From NCBI GenBank assembly GCA_017528425.1, contig JAFXOV010000049.1, forward strand, positions 1 through 64,000: a DNA stretch of 64,000 bases. The letters run 5' to 3'. A program made the position numbers and the translations under genes. Source of the DNA: Elusimicrobiota bacterium (GTDB taxonomy: Bacteria > Elusimicrobiota > Endomicrobiia > Endomicrobiales > Endomicrobiaceae). The notes beneath the pieces were generated by a model, which was not told where the DNA came from, made no database searches, and saw nothing but the letters and a program-made list of their open reading frames with translations. Below are positions 52,874 to 61,944 of the stretch, in pieces (the stretch's first letter is position 1; each line of letters opens with the position of its first letter).

Positions 52874-54148
52874 ATGACTTTAATGGAACAAGCCGGAAAA
52901 AATGTTGTAACAAAAGAAGTTGAAGAAGTTGCAAAATACGAACAAGTATCAACTGATTTTATTTTAAAAGGGTTGAGTGAAGGAACTATAGTTATTCCTA
53001 AAAATGTTAAAAGAATACAAAAGTTGCCGAGAGCTATCGGTGCCGGACTTAAAACAAAAATAAATGCAAATTTAGGAACATCACCGGACCACATAAGTAT
53101 TGAAGAAGAACTCGAAAAAATGAGAGTTGCTGTTGAGTATGGCGCGGATGCCATAATGGATTTGTCTACCGGCGGAAATTTGGTGGAAATGAGAAAAGAA
53201 ATATTGGCACAGTGTCCGGTACAAGTAGGAACTGTTCCTATATATCAGGTTGCAAGCCAAACCGTCAGAGGCGGAAAGAAAAAAATTTCACAAATGGATC
53301 CGGAACTTATGTTTGATGTTATAGAAGAACAAGCCGAACAAGGTGTTGATTTTATGACGATACATTGCGGAGTTAACCAAGAAACTGTTGCAATGTTGGA
53401 CAGACAACCGAGAGTTATGGGCGTAGTTAGCAGGGGCGGATCATTTTTAGTTAAATGGATAAAAGCAAACAAAAAAGAAAATCCTTATTATGAACAATAT
53501 GACAGACTTTTAAAGATAGCAAAAAAATATGATATTACATTAAGTTTGGGTGACGGGTTTAGACCCGGTGGAAATCCGGATGCAACCGACGGACCTCAAC
53601 TTGCGGAACTTTCAATACTCGGTGAACTTGCGTTAAGAGCAAGAAAAGAAGGTGTGCAAGTTATGATTGAAGGTCCGGGACACATTCCCATAAACCAAAT
53701 TCAGTCAAATGTTTTACTTGCAAAAAGATTAACACATAACAGTCCTTTATATTTCTTGGGACCTTTGGTTACCGATATTGCTCCTGGATACGATCATATA
53801 ACATCGGCTATCGGCGGTGCAATGGCAGCAAGTTACGGAGTAGACTTTATTTGTTATGTTACACCCGCGGAACATTTAAGATTGCCTGATGTTGACGACG
53901 TCAGAGAAGGTGTTATCGCTTCAAGAATTGCGGCTCACAGCGCAGACATTGTAAAAAATGTTAAAGGTGCAAGAGAACAAGATTATCAGATGTCAAAATA
54001 CAGAAAAGAAAGAAACTGGGAAAAACAAAGAGAGTTTTGTTTAGACCCGATAAAGTTTGATAAAGAAAGAGCAAAAATAAAACCGAACTTAAAAGATACA
54101 TGTTCGATGTGCGGGGAATTTTGTTCAATGAGGGATGAAGATCTATGA
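52874..54148 (+). CDS. thiC: Phosphomethylpyrimidine synthase
   Basis: 424 residues, the short ThiC form lacking the N-terminal domain of the E. coli protein. Radical-SAM-type C-terminal cluster motif CSMCGEFC at about 411-418 (C-x2-C-x4-C), plus MTIHCGVNQETV, SRGGSFLVKWI and IEGPGHIPINQIQ in the barrel. It rearranges AIR into HMP-P for thiamine. It overlaps thrB by 4 bp. Confidence 0.97.
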   Translation: MTLMEQAGKNVVTKEVEEVAKYEQVSTDFILKGLSEGTIVIPKNVKRIQKLPRAIGAGLKTKINANLGTSPDHISIEEELEKMRVAVEYGADAIMDLSTGGNLVEMRKEILAQCPVQVGTVPIYQVASQTVRGGKKKISQMDPELMFDVIEEQAEQGVDFMTIHCGVNQETVAMLDRQPRVMGVVSRGGSFLVKWIKANKKENPYYEQYDRLLKIAKKYDITLSLGDGFRPGGNPDATDGPQLAELSILGELALRARKEGVQVMIEGPGHIPINQIQSNVLLAKRLTHNSPLYFLGPLVTDIAPGYDHITSAIGGAMAASYGVDFICYVTPAEHLRLPDVDDVREGVIASRIAAHSADIVKNVKGAREQDYQMSKYRKERNWEKQREFCLDPIKFDKERAKIKPNLKDTCSMCGEFCSMRDEDL

Positions 54149-55083
54149 AAAAAGCAACCATGTGTAAAACAGTAAAAGTAAGAGTACCGGCGACCACTGC
54201 AAATCTAGGTCCCGGATTTGATGTTTTGGGAGCAAGTTTATCGTTATACAACGAACTTGAAGTTTCAATTGCCGAAGATCCTAAAAAAGCAAAATTTGTT
54301 GTTGCGGGTGAAGGCAGAAAAATTTTGCCTAAAGATGAAAGAAACATTTTGTGGAAAGCAATGGATGCAGTTTTTATGTTGCTCGATCAAAACGATAAGT
54401 ACAGTTTAAACAGTTTTAACATAAAACTTACAAACAATATTCCGTTGAGTTCGGGACTTGGTTCATCATCGGCAGCAAGAGCAGCCGGAATAATAGCTGC
54501 AAACCAAATATGCGGAAACAAATTAACTTTGGGTGAAATGGCACAGCTTGGTGTAAAACTTGAAGGTCATCCCGATAACATAATACCTGCTTTTTACGGC
54601 GGAGTATGTGTTTCAATAAATCAAGGTAACGATATGATAGACGTTATAAAGTTACCTATACCTAAAGTAAAAGCCGTTGTTTGCACTCCCGGATTTGAAC
54701 TTGCGACAGAAAGATCAAGAAATATTTTACCTGCCAAATATGACAGAAAAGATGTTGTTTTTAATATATCAAGAGTCGCATTGCTTACAAAAGCATTTTG
54801 CACAAACGATTTCAAACTTTTAAATGAAGCAATGCAAGATAAAATTCATCAACCATACAGAGCAAAATTAATTCCTGTTATGCAGGAATTGATAGATGTT
54901 GCGGTTAAAGAAGGAGCTTACGGTGCATGTTTGTCCGGAGCGGGACCTTCGATGATAGCTTTTTGCGATAACAGTAAAGCGGAAAAAATTGCAAAAGCAA
55001 TGTCAAAAATATGGAAAAAAGAAACGGTTCCTACAAAAACTTTTATTTTAAGTTTTGATAAAAACGGAGCAGAAAAAATATAA
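54145..55083 (+). CDS. thrB: Homoserine kinase
   Basis: 312 residues, GHMP kinase family. Motif 1 RVPATTANLGPGFDVLG at about 13-29, motif 2 PLSSGLGSSSAARAAG at about 102-117 and motif 3 GACLSGAGPSMIAF at about 255-268. It phosphorylates homoserine on the way to threonine. With lysC and cimA downstream it forms an aspartate-family and isoleucine-precursor block; homoserine dehydrogenase and ThrC are not in the window. Confidence 0.94.
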   Translation: MKKATMCKTVKVRVPATTANLGPGFDVLGASLSLYNELEVSIAEDPKKAKFVVAGEGRKILPKDERNILWKAMDAVFMLLDQNDKYSLNSFNIKLTNNIPLSSGLGSSSAARAAGIIAANQICGNKLTLGEMAQLGVKLEGHPDNIIPAFYGGVCVSINQGNDMIDVIKLPIPKVKAVVCTPGFELATERSRNILPAKYDRKDVVFNISRVALLTKAFCTNDFKLLNEAMQDKIHQPYRAKLIPVMQELIDVAVKEGAYGACLSGAGPSMIAFCDNSKAEKIAKAMSKIWKKETVPTKTFILSFDKNGAEKI

Positions 55084-55111
55084 ATTGTAAATTATAAATT
55101 GGAGTAAAAAG

Positions 55112-56341
55112 ATGGCACTAATCGTGATGAAGTTTGGCGGTTCTTCGGTAGCAGACAGTGAAAAGATGAAACATGTTGCAAACAAAGTTATTGCAAGAAA
55201 AAAAGGCGGTAACAAAATTGTTGTTGTTGTTTCCGCACCTGGAGATACTACCGATGATTTAATTACAAGATGTGAAGAAATTACGGCAGATCCTAATCCA
55301 AGAGAAATGGATATGCTTCTTGCAACGGGTGAACAGATGTCCATATCACTTCTTGCTATGGCAATTCAATCTATGGGGCACAAAGCGGTTTCTTTAACAG
55401 GTTCCCAAGCGGGAATTTCTACCGACGATGATTATACAAGAGCAAGAGTAAAGAAAATAAATCCTAAAAAGATTTTTGAGTTATTGAACAAGGGAAATAT
55501 TGTTGTTGTTGCAGGATTCCAAGGCATGAACAAAGCAGGTGATATTACGACTTTGGGCAGAGGCGGATCCGATTTAACCGCTGTTGCACTTGCAGCACAA
55601 ATGAAAGCAAACCTTTGCGAAATTTACAGCGATGTTGAAGGTATTTTTACAACAGATCCGAGAGTTGTAAAAGATGCCAAAAAAATAGATTTGATATCTT
55701 ATGAAGAAATGCTTGAAATGGCAGGTTCCGGTGCACAGGTTATGCAAACAAGAAGTATAGAAGTTGCAAAAAACTACGGAATAGAAATTCATGCAAGATC
55801 GACTTTTTCCGATAAAGAAGGAACGTATATAGTTAATGAAGAAAAAATAGGGAGAAAAAAAATGGAAGACCTTATGGTATCAGCAGTAACTTTTGATAAA
55901 AATCAAGTAAAATTCTCGTTAATAGATTTGCCGGATGTTCCGGGTATGGCAGCAAAAATATTCAGTTCTATTGCAAAGCTCGGTATAAACGTAGATATGA
56001 TTATTCAGTCTGCAGCTTTGGATAAAAAGAATGACATTTCTTTCACCGTAAGCAAATCTGATATGAAAAAAACTCAACAAAAAGTTGATGAATTGGCAAA
56101 ACAGTTAGGTGCACAAACAGTAACTTGCGATGAACATGTTGCAAAAGTTTCCGTTGTAGGTGTAGGTATGAAAACTCATCCAGGAGTTGCATCTAAGATG
56201 TTCGATATTTTAGCTAAAAACAAAATAAATATTGAAATGATTTCTACAAGTGAAATAAAAGTTTCTTGTGTTATAGATTCCGTAGATTTGAATAAAGCAG
56301 TAAACGAATTACATAAAGGATTCAAACTTAACAAAAAATAA
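55112..56341 (+). CDS. lysC: Aspartokinase
   Basis: 409 residues, the LysC length for monofunctional alpha-type enzymes. Catalytic IVMKFGGSSVADSEKM at about 4-19, TLGRGGSDLTAVALAA at about 151-166 and two C-terminal ACT domains (about 265-405, VPGMAAKIFSSIAKLGINVDMI and HPGVASKMFDILAKNKINIEMI) that bind Lys or Thr for feedback. First step of the aspartate pathway. An internal start at about 55862, preceded by GGGAG, could yield a separate ACT subunit as known for some aspartokinases. Confidence 0.96.
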   Translation: MALIVMKFGGSSVADSEKMKHVANKVIARKKGGNKIVVVVSAPGDTTDDLITRCEEITADPNPREMDMLLATGEQMSISLLAMAIQSMGHKAVSLTGSQAGISTDDDYTRARVKKINPKKIFELLNKGNIVVVAGFQGMNKAGDITTLGRGGSDLTAVALAAQMKANLCEIYSDVEGIFTTDPRVVKDAKKIDLISYEEMLEMAGSGAQVMQTRSIEVAKNYGIEIHARSTFSDKEGTYIVNEEKIGRKKMEDLMVSAVTFDKNQVKFSLIDLPDVPGMAAKIFSSIAKLGINVDMIIQSAALDKKNDISFTVSKSDMKKTQQKVDELAKQLGAQTVTCDEHVAKVSVVGVGMKTHPGVASKMFDILAKNKINIEMISTSEIKVSCVIDSVDLNKAVNELHKGFKLNKK

Positions 56342-56346
56342 TTTTT

Positions 56347-57903
56347 ATGAGACAAATAAAAATATTCGATACAACCTTAAGAGACGGTAGTCAGGGAGCG
56401 GGAATTGCTTTTTCAGTTGAAGACAAACTGAAAATTGCCGCTGCTCTTGACGAGTTCGGTGTATCTTATATTGAGGGCGGATGGCCCGGTTCTAACCCTA
56501 AAGATGAAGAATTTTTTAAACTTGCCAAAGGTAAATTTAAAAATTCTAAACTTGTGGCTTTCAGTTCTACAAGGAAAGCAAAATCCAATGTTAAAAACGA
56601 CGAAAACTTAAAGAAAATTGTTAAGTCCGGTGCAAAAGTTGCATGCATATTCGGTAAATCGTGGGATTTGCATGTAGAGTGTGCATTAAAAACCACTCTT
56701 AAAGAAAACCTTAAAATGATAAGTGACACGGTATCGTTTTTAAAATCCAAAAAGTTTGAAGTTATATACGATGCGGAACATTATTTCGACGGATACATAC
56801 ATAATAAAGATTATGCTGTACAAACAATAAAAGCTGCAATAGATGCAGGTGCAGATTACATTTGTTTATGCGAAACAAACGGTGGAGTACTTCCTCCGTT
56901 TATTGAAAAAATAGTTAAAGAAACAATAGCCGCATTTCCTAACGTAAAGTTCGGTATTCATGCTCATAACGATAGTGAATGTGCGGTTGCAAACTCGATA
57001 ATTGCGGTTCAGTCCGGTTGTGAGTTGGTACAGGGAACGATAAACGGTATAGGTGAAAGATGCGGTAATGCAAACCTATGTTCGATAATTCCTTCATTAC
57101 AATTAAAAGGAAAATATCGTTGTGTTCCCGTAAGAAGTTTAAAAAATATTACGGAACTTTCAAGATATGTTGACGAAATAGCAAATTTAGTTCCGAACGA
57201 CAGTCTTCCTTATGTCGGCAGAAGTGCTTTTGCTCATAAGGCCGGTGTTCATGTTGCCGCAATAAAAAAAGAGTCCAAAACTTATGAACATATTAATCCG
57301 AAACATGTAGGAAACAGAAGAAACATTTTGGTAAGTGATTTATCCGGTAAAAGTAACATCGTTTCAAAAGCCGACGAACTTGCAATAGATTTGGAAAAAG
57401 AAAAGAATTTGCACGGAATAATAGATATAGTTAAAGAAAAAGAAAATGAAGGTTATCAATACGAAAATGCCGACGGTTCGTTCTATATACTTACAAAAAA
57501 AGTAGAAAATAAATGTAAAGATTTTTTTACGTTGAAAAGTTACAGAGTAAGTGTTGAAAAAAATGCTGACGGATCCATTGTTTCCGAAGCTACCGTTAAG
57601 TTGGATGTTAACGGAAAAGAAGAACATACCGTTGCAGAAGGGGAAGGTCCTGTTAATGCTTTAGATAAATGTTTAAGAAAAGCATTAATAAAATTTTATC
57701 CTGAAATAAAAACAGTTTTACTTACGGACTTTAAAGTAAGAGTTATAAACTCAGATGCAAATACTGCCGCAAAAGTTAGAGTGTTAATAGAAACAAAAGA
57801 TAAAAAACAAAGTTGGGGAACAATCGGGGTAAGCGAAAATATCATTGATGCTTGCTGGCAAGCACTTTCCGATTCCGTAGAATACAAACTTCTAAAAAAA
57901 TAA
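56347..57903 (+). CDS. cimA: (R)-citramalate synthase
   Basis: 518 residues. The DRE-TIM metallolyase motifs: FDTTLRDGSQGAG at about 7-19, YIEGGWPGSNPKDEEFF at about 40-56, and metal-binding GIHAHNDSECAVANS at about 201-215; the C-terminal regulatory LeuA dimer domain lies at about 390-515. The GGWPGSNPKD signature separates CimA from 2-isopropylmalate synthase. It makes citramalate from pyruvate and acetyl-CoA, giving a threonine-independent route to 2-ketobutyrate and isoleucine. Confidence 0.9.
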   Translation: MRQIKIFDTTLRDGSQGAGIAFSVEDKLKIAAALDEFGVSYIEGGWPGSNPKDEEFFKLAKGKFKNSKLVAFSSTRKAKSNVKNDENLKKIVKSGAKVACIFGKSWDLHVECALKTTLKENLKMISDTVSFLKSKKFEVIYDAEHYFDGYIHNKDYAVQTIKAAIDAGADYICLCETNGGVLPPFIEKIVKETIAAFPNVKFGIHAHNDSECAVANSIIAVQSGCELVQGTINGIGERCGNANLCSIIPSLQLKGKYRCVPVRSLKNITELSRYVDEIANLVPNDSLPYVGRSAFAHKAGVHVAAIKKESKTYEHINPKHVGNRRNILVSDLSGKSNIVSKADELAIDLEKEKNLHGIIDIVKEKENEGYQYENADGSFYILTKKVENKCKDFFTLKSYRVSVEKNADGSIVSEATVKLDVNGKEEHTVAEGEGPVNALDKCLRKALIKFYPEIKTVLLTDFKVRVINSDANTAAKVRVLIETKDKKQSWGTIGVSENIIDACWQALSDSVEYKLLKK

Positions 57904-58500
57904 TTATTTTTTCTTTATGTTCAGAGCTTGTTCAAAGTAGGACGGTTCTAAAGTGTCAATCCCTTTTCTGTAAAGATTAGCAAACAAATATTTTGATATT
58001 GATTTCATGGTTAATACATCTGCCATTGCTCTGTGAGCTTGTATTACATCGATATCCAAAATTCTTGCAATATCTCCGAGTTTGTTGGATTCAAAGGAAA
58101 AGTATTGCCTTGAAATTATTAATGTATCCAAAAAATACATTTCAGGTGGATTTAAACCGCTTTCCATTATTTCTTTCGATACGAAATTTAAATCAAAATA
58201 AGCGTTATGACAAACCAGAACAAATCCATCTATAAAATTTACGATATCTTTTGCAATATCGCGAAACTTCGGTGCATCCATAACCATATCGTTTGTAATG
58301 CCGTGAATGTTTGAGGAAAAATCCGGTATGGGACAACCGGGATTTACGAGAGTACAAAATTCCGTTTCCGTATCGCCTGAAACTTTTAACATGGCTATTT
58401 CGCAAGTTCTTGCGCCATGTTCCATTGAAAGCCCGGTGGTTTCAATATCTAAAAAAACAAGATTGTCAGGCTTGTTTGTAAGTATCGGTGAAGGTATCAT
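57904..58500 (-). CDS. DnaQ-family 3'-5' exonuclease
   Basis: 198 residues. The DEDDh sites are present: ExoI FLDIETTGLSMEHG at about 16-29, ExoII LVCHNAYFDLNFVSKE at about 95-110 and ExoIII AHRAMADVL at about 155-163 with catalytic His. It resembles the polymerase III epsilon subunit or a stand-alone exonuclease. It converges with cimA with no gap between stops. Confidence 0.9.
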   Translation of the reverse strand: MIPSPILTNKPDNLVFLDIETTGLSMEHGARTCEIAMLKVSGDTETEFCTLVNPGCPIPDFSSNIHGITNDMVMDAPKFRDIAKDIVNFIDGFVLVCHNAYFDLNFVSKEIMESGLNPPEMYFLDTLIISRQYFSFESNKLGDIARILDIDVIQAHRAMADVLTMKSISKYLFANLYRKGIDTLEPSYFEQALNIKKK

Positions 58501-58594
58501 TAAAAATCCTTTTTAATCTGCTTTATTCTATTATACATTTTTATAAAAATTATTTAAATTTTTTGTGATATTGATATACATTAATTTTATAAAA

Positions 58595-58603
58595 TGTTAT
58601 AAT
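58595..58603 (+). promoter_or_regulatory. Extended -10 promoter element for glyQ
   Basis: TGTTATAAT (TG-N-TATAAT), about 45 bp before the glyQ start. No -35 at ideal distance, as often for extended -10 promoters. Confidence 0.55.
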
Positions 58604-58647
58604 AAATCGTTAATATTAAAATAAATTGTTGATTTATGAGGTATAAA

Positions 58648-59496
58648 ATGAATTTTCAAGAAATTATTATGAGATTACATAAGTATTGGTCTAAAGAAGG
58701 TTGTTTGATATGGCAACCTTACGATTTGGAAAAAGGTGCCGGGACATTTAACCCTGCAACATTTTTAAGATGTTTGGGACCTAACCCGTGGAAAGTTGCT
58801 TATGTTGAACCTTCAAGAAGACCTACCGATGGAAGATACGGAGAAAATCCTAACAGATTACAACATTATTATCAGTTTCAGGTTATATTAAAACCTGCAC
58901 CGGAAAATGTACAACAGTTATATTTGAACAGTTTAAAAGCTATAGGACTTGATCCTAAAGAACATGATATAAGATTTGTTGAAGATGATTGGGAATCTCC
59001 AACACTCGGCGCATGGGGACTCGGTTGGGAAGTTTGGATAGACGGTATGGAAGCGACTCAGTTTACATATTTTCAACAGGTTGGAGGTATAGAATTAAAT
59101 CCAATATCCGCGGAAATTACTTACGGACTCGAAAGACTTGCAATGTATTCTCAAAAGAAAGATTCCGTATACGATTTAATGTGGACAGATGATGTAACTT
59201 ACGGTGATGTTCATTTGGAAGATGAAAGACAATGGTCAAAATATAATTTTGAGGTTGCAGATACAAAAATGTTGTTACAACATTTTAACGATTGGGAAGC
59301 CGAAGCAAAAAAACTTGTAGAACAGGGACTTGTTTTACCTGCTTATGATGCGGTTATGAAATGTTCTCATTTGTTTAACTTGCTCGATGCAAGAAGTGCA
59401 ATTTCGGTTTCAGAAAGAGTAAGCTATGTTTTGAGAGTCAGAACTTTGGCGAAGATGGTTGCTGAAGGATACATGAAACAATTTACGAAGGAATAA
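58648..59496 (+). CDS. glyQ: Glycyl-tRNA synthetase alpha subunit
   Basis: 282 residues from the ATG at 58648 (MNFQEIIM), which has TGAGG at 6 nt; the upstream ATG at 58636 overlaps that site. Family motifs: [22 protein letters not shown] at about 21-42, [20 protein letters not shown] at about 54-73, [22 protein letters not shown]. Catalytic half of the alpha2beta2 class IIc GlyRS typical of most bacteria. Its partner glyS follows after a spacer filled by element D. Confidence 0.97.
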   Translation: MNFQEIIMRLHKYWSKEGCLIWQPYDLEKGAGTFNPATFLRCLGPNPWKVAYVEPSRRPTDGRYGENPNRLQHYYQFQVILKPAPENVQQLYLNSLKAIGLDPKEHDIRFVEDDWESPTLGAWGLGWEVWIDGMEATQFTYFQQVGGIELNPISAEITYGLERLAMYSQKKDSVYDLMWTDDVTYGDVHLEDERQWSKYNFEVADTKMLLQHFNDWEAEAKKLVEQGLVLPAYDAVMKCSHLFNLLDARSAISVSERVSYVLRVRTLAKMVAEGYMKQFTKE

Positions 59497-59602
59497 CGAC
59501 TTTAATATTTTGCTTGCACCTTTGTATTTTTTTAATTCATTTACCGCAAAGAGTAAACTTCATTATAAAAATACTTCGGTTCAGCTAAAATCTTAAAGTC
59601 TG
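59497..59602. repeat. Nested-palindrome intergenic element, copy D
   Basis: Outer arms 59498-59512 (GACTTTAATATTTTG) and 59586-59600 (TAAAATCTTAAAGTC) pair 13 of 15; relative to copy B a C-to-T change on one arm is matched by G-to-A on the other. Middle stem 59524-59536/59562-59574 pairs 12 of 13. The apex carries TTAC and GTAA in place of GTAC and GTAC, again a matched change. It lies between glyQ and glyS and begins at the base after the glyQ stop. Confidence 0.78.
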
Positions 59603-59652
59603 TAAGCGGTTTGATATAAATAATTTTTAGTATATAAGAAAGAGGAATAAAA

Positions 59653-61761
59653 ATGGTTAAAAATGTTTTACTTGAAATAGGGACGGAAGAAATACCTTCT
59701 TCATATATTGCGCCTGCACTTGAACAAATGCAGAAATTTGTTAACGATATGTTGACCGAAAAAATGGTAGGTTTCGGCGAAATAAAAACTTATGCTACAC
59801 CGAGAAGACTCGTTTTAACAATAGCCGATGTTGAAGAAAAAAGTAAAGACAGTGTTCAGGAATTTAACGGACCGTCCGCAAAAGCAGGTAAAGATGCCAA
59901 CGGTAACTGGACGCAGGCAATACTCGGCTTTTCAAATAAACATCAGGTAAAGCCGGAACAACTTGTTATAAAAGATACACCTAAAGGACAATATTATACT
60001 TATTCAAAAGAGATTAAAGGTGAAAAAGTAACAAACATTTTAGCCGAAATATTCCCGATAATTATTCAAAAAATATATTTTCCTAAAACCATGGTATGGG
60101 AAAGTTCCTGCTTAAAATTTGCAAGACCTATAAGAACAATCGTTGCTATGTACGGCGATAAAGTAATAAAGTTTTCACTTGCTAACGGCGCGATAAAATC
60201 TTCAAATAAAACTATCGGATTACATACATTAACAACAAAACCTATAGTTATAGAATCCGCGGATGTTTATAAAGAAACATTGCAAAATAATTGTGTTTTG
60301 GTAGATCAACAAGAAAGAAAACAAAGAATAATATCTTCCATAAATGAAGTTGCAAATTCAATTTCCGCAAAAGCGATATTGGATGAAAGTTTGGTTAATG
60401 AAGTTAATCAGCTTGTAGAATATCCTACCGCGGTACTGTGCAAATTTAACGAAAAATATTTAAAGCTTCCTCCGGAAGTTCTTATAACCTGTCTTAAAAA
60501 ACAACAGAAATGTTTTGCTGTTAAAGATTCAATGGGTAAACTAACGAACTATTTTATTAATGTCAGAAACGGTAAATCGGATAACTTGGATATAGTTAGA
60601 GCAGGTTATGAAAAAGTTGTTGTTGCAAGACTTGAAGACTCGGTTTTCTTTTATGATAACGATATAAAGAAACCTTTTGAACAATCTATAGAAAGATTAA
60701 AAGGTCTTATATTCCAAAAAGAAATCGGAACTGTTTACGAAAAACTTACAAGAATAAAAGCTGTTGCAAATTTCATAAATGAAGAAAACAAGTTGAATAT
60801 AAACAAAGATACTTTAACAAGAGTTATAGATTTATCTAAAACGGATTTGGTTAGTGAAATGGTTTTTGAATATCCCGAACTTCAGGGAATAATGGGAAGA
60901 ATTTATTCCAAAGTTGCAGGGGAAAGTGATGAAATATCAAAAGCTATAGAACAACATTATTGGCCGTTATCCGCTTCGGGAACATTACCTGAAAATATAT
61001 TGTCCGTAGTTGTTTCTTTAGCGGATAAAATAGATACCGTTGCAGCAGATTTTGCTATAGGACTTGAGCCTTCGGGTTCTGCGGATCCTTACGGACTCAG
61101 AAGAATGGCGATAGGTATCGTCAGAATGATAAGAGAATTTTTACCTGAAACGGATTTTGAAAAGATTTTAGATACAGCATTAAATTCGTTACCCGAAAAA
61201 ATTAAAGAAAAAGATACTTTTGCTACGGCAAAACAAAGACTTGTAAAGTTTTTCTGGAGCAGAATAGAAAATATTTATGAAAATGAAGGATATAAGTTTG
61301 ATGAAGTTAAAGCTGTAATAATTCCTTCACAAAAGTTGGGCTTGAAAGTTTTGGGTGATATAAAGAAAAAACTTGATGCGTTACAAAATTTAAGAAAAGA
61401 AAGTTCATTTGAATCCATAACAACCATATTTAAAAGAGCAAGTAATATTTTAAATCAGGCAAAGAAACAAAAATTAAATATTTCCGATGTTGTTAAAACG
61501 GATTTGTTGAAAGAAGAGCCTGAACAGAATTTGTATAACCAATATGTTGTTATAGATAAGCAATTGGAAGAACTTCTTTCCAAAAAAGATTATGCAAATG
61601 CAATAAATAAACTTAACGATGTAAAACCGTACTTGGATAACTTCTTCGAAAAAGTTATGGTTATGTGCGAAGATGAAAATATAAAAATTAACAGAATTTC
61701 GTTAATAAATTATATTACCGAAAAGTTTAACTCTTTCGTAAATTTGTCATCTTTACAATAA
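59653..61761 (+). CDS. glyS: Glycyl-tRNA synthetase beta subunit
   Basis: 702 residues (E. coli 689). N-terminal LLEIGTEEIPSSYIAPAL at about 6-23, ATPRRLVLTI at about 48-57, KTMVWESSCLKFARPIRTI at about 149-167, and the HD-like region with GLEPSGSADPYGLRRMAIGI at about 474-493; the C-terminal DALR-type anticodon domain ends the protein. It binds tRNA-Gly for the GlyQ subunit. Separated from glyQ by 156 bp, so they are probably still co-transcribed. Confidence 0.97.
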   Translation: MVKNVLLEIGTEEIPSSYIAPALEQMQKFVNDMLTEKMVGFGEIKTYATPRRLVLTIADVEEKSKDSVQEFNGPSAKAGKDANGNWTQAILGFSNKHQVKPEQLVIKDTPKGQYYTYSKEIKGEKVTNILAEIFPIIIQKIYFPKTMVWESSCLKFARPIRTIVAMYGDKVIKFSLANGAIKSSNKTIGLHTLTTKPIVIESADVYKETLQNNCVLVDQQERKQRIISSINEVANSISAKAILDESLVNEVNQLVEYPTAVLCKFNEKYLKLPPEVLITCLKKQQKCFAVKDSMGKLTNYFINVRNGKSDNLDIVRAGYEKVVVARLEDSVFFYDNDIKKPFEQSIERLKGLIFQKEIGTVYEKLTRIKAVANFINEENKLNINKDTLTRVIDLSKTDLVSEMVFEYPELQGIMGRIYSKVAGESDEISKAIEQHYWPLSASGTLPENILSVVVSLADKIDTVAADFAIGLEPSGSADPYGLRRMAIGIVRMIREFLPETDFEKILDTALNSLPEKIKEKDTFATAKQRLVKFFWSRIENIYENEGYKFDEVKAVIIPSQKLGLKVLGDIKKKLDALQNLRKESSFESITTIFKRASNILNQAKKQKLNISDVVKTDLLKEEPEQNLYNQYVVIDKQLEELLSKKDYANAINKLNDVKPYLDNFFEKVMVMCEDENIKINRISLINYITEKFNSFVNLSSLQ

Positions 61762-61772
61762 TATAATTATAA

Positions 61773-61889
61773 CGACCTTAATATTTGAGCTGCAACTTTA
61801 TATTTGTCTCCTTTATGTACTCACTTTTGTTTACTTTCTGTACATTGCAGTCGTCAAATACTTCGTTTCGCTTCAAATCTTAAGGCCTT
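61773..61889. repeat. Nested-palindrome intergenic element, copy E
   Basis: Outer arms 61774-61787 (GACCTTAATATTTG) and 61874-61887 (CAAATCTTAAGGCC) pair 12 of 14. Linkers GCTGCAACTTT (61789-61799) and CTTCGTTTCG (61861-61870) match the family. The middle stem is weak (TATTTG 61801-61806 with CAAATA 61855-61860), and the GTAC boxes are at 61817-61820 and 61840-61843. Two triloop palindromes follow at once (61892-61908, 61913-61933). Confidence 0.75.
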
Positions 61890-61891
61890 GG

Positions 61892-61933
61892 AAATCGCTT
61901 CGCGATTTGTTGTATTTTTGCTTTGCAAAAATA
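61892..61933. repeat. Two triloop palindromes before the GT-C/TPR gene
   Basis: AAATCGC-TTC-GCGATTT (61892-61908) and TATTTTTGC-TTT-GCAAAAATA (61913-61933), both perfect with three-base loops. They adjoin element E and end inside the ribosome site of the next gene. Confidence 0.7.
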
Positions 61934-61944
61934 GGAACAAAAAA

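Noticed and set aside
11301-61890. Nested palindromes as integron attC sites
   Set aside because: No integrase or cassette structure; the conserved boxes are GTAC-type and the elements flank ordinary housekeeping genes.
61804-61944. Upstream in-frame extension of the GT-C/TPR gene
   Set aside because: It would translate element E and two triloop palindromes into a Cys-rich peptide unlike the family; the GTG at 61945 has a ribosome site.
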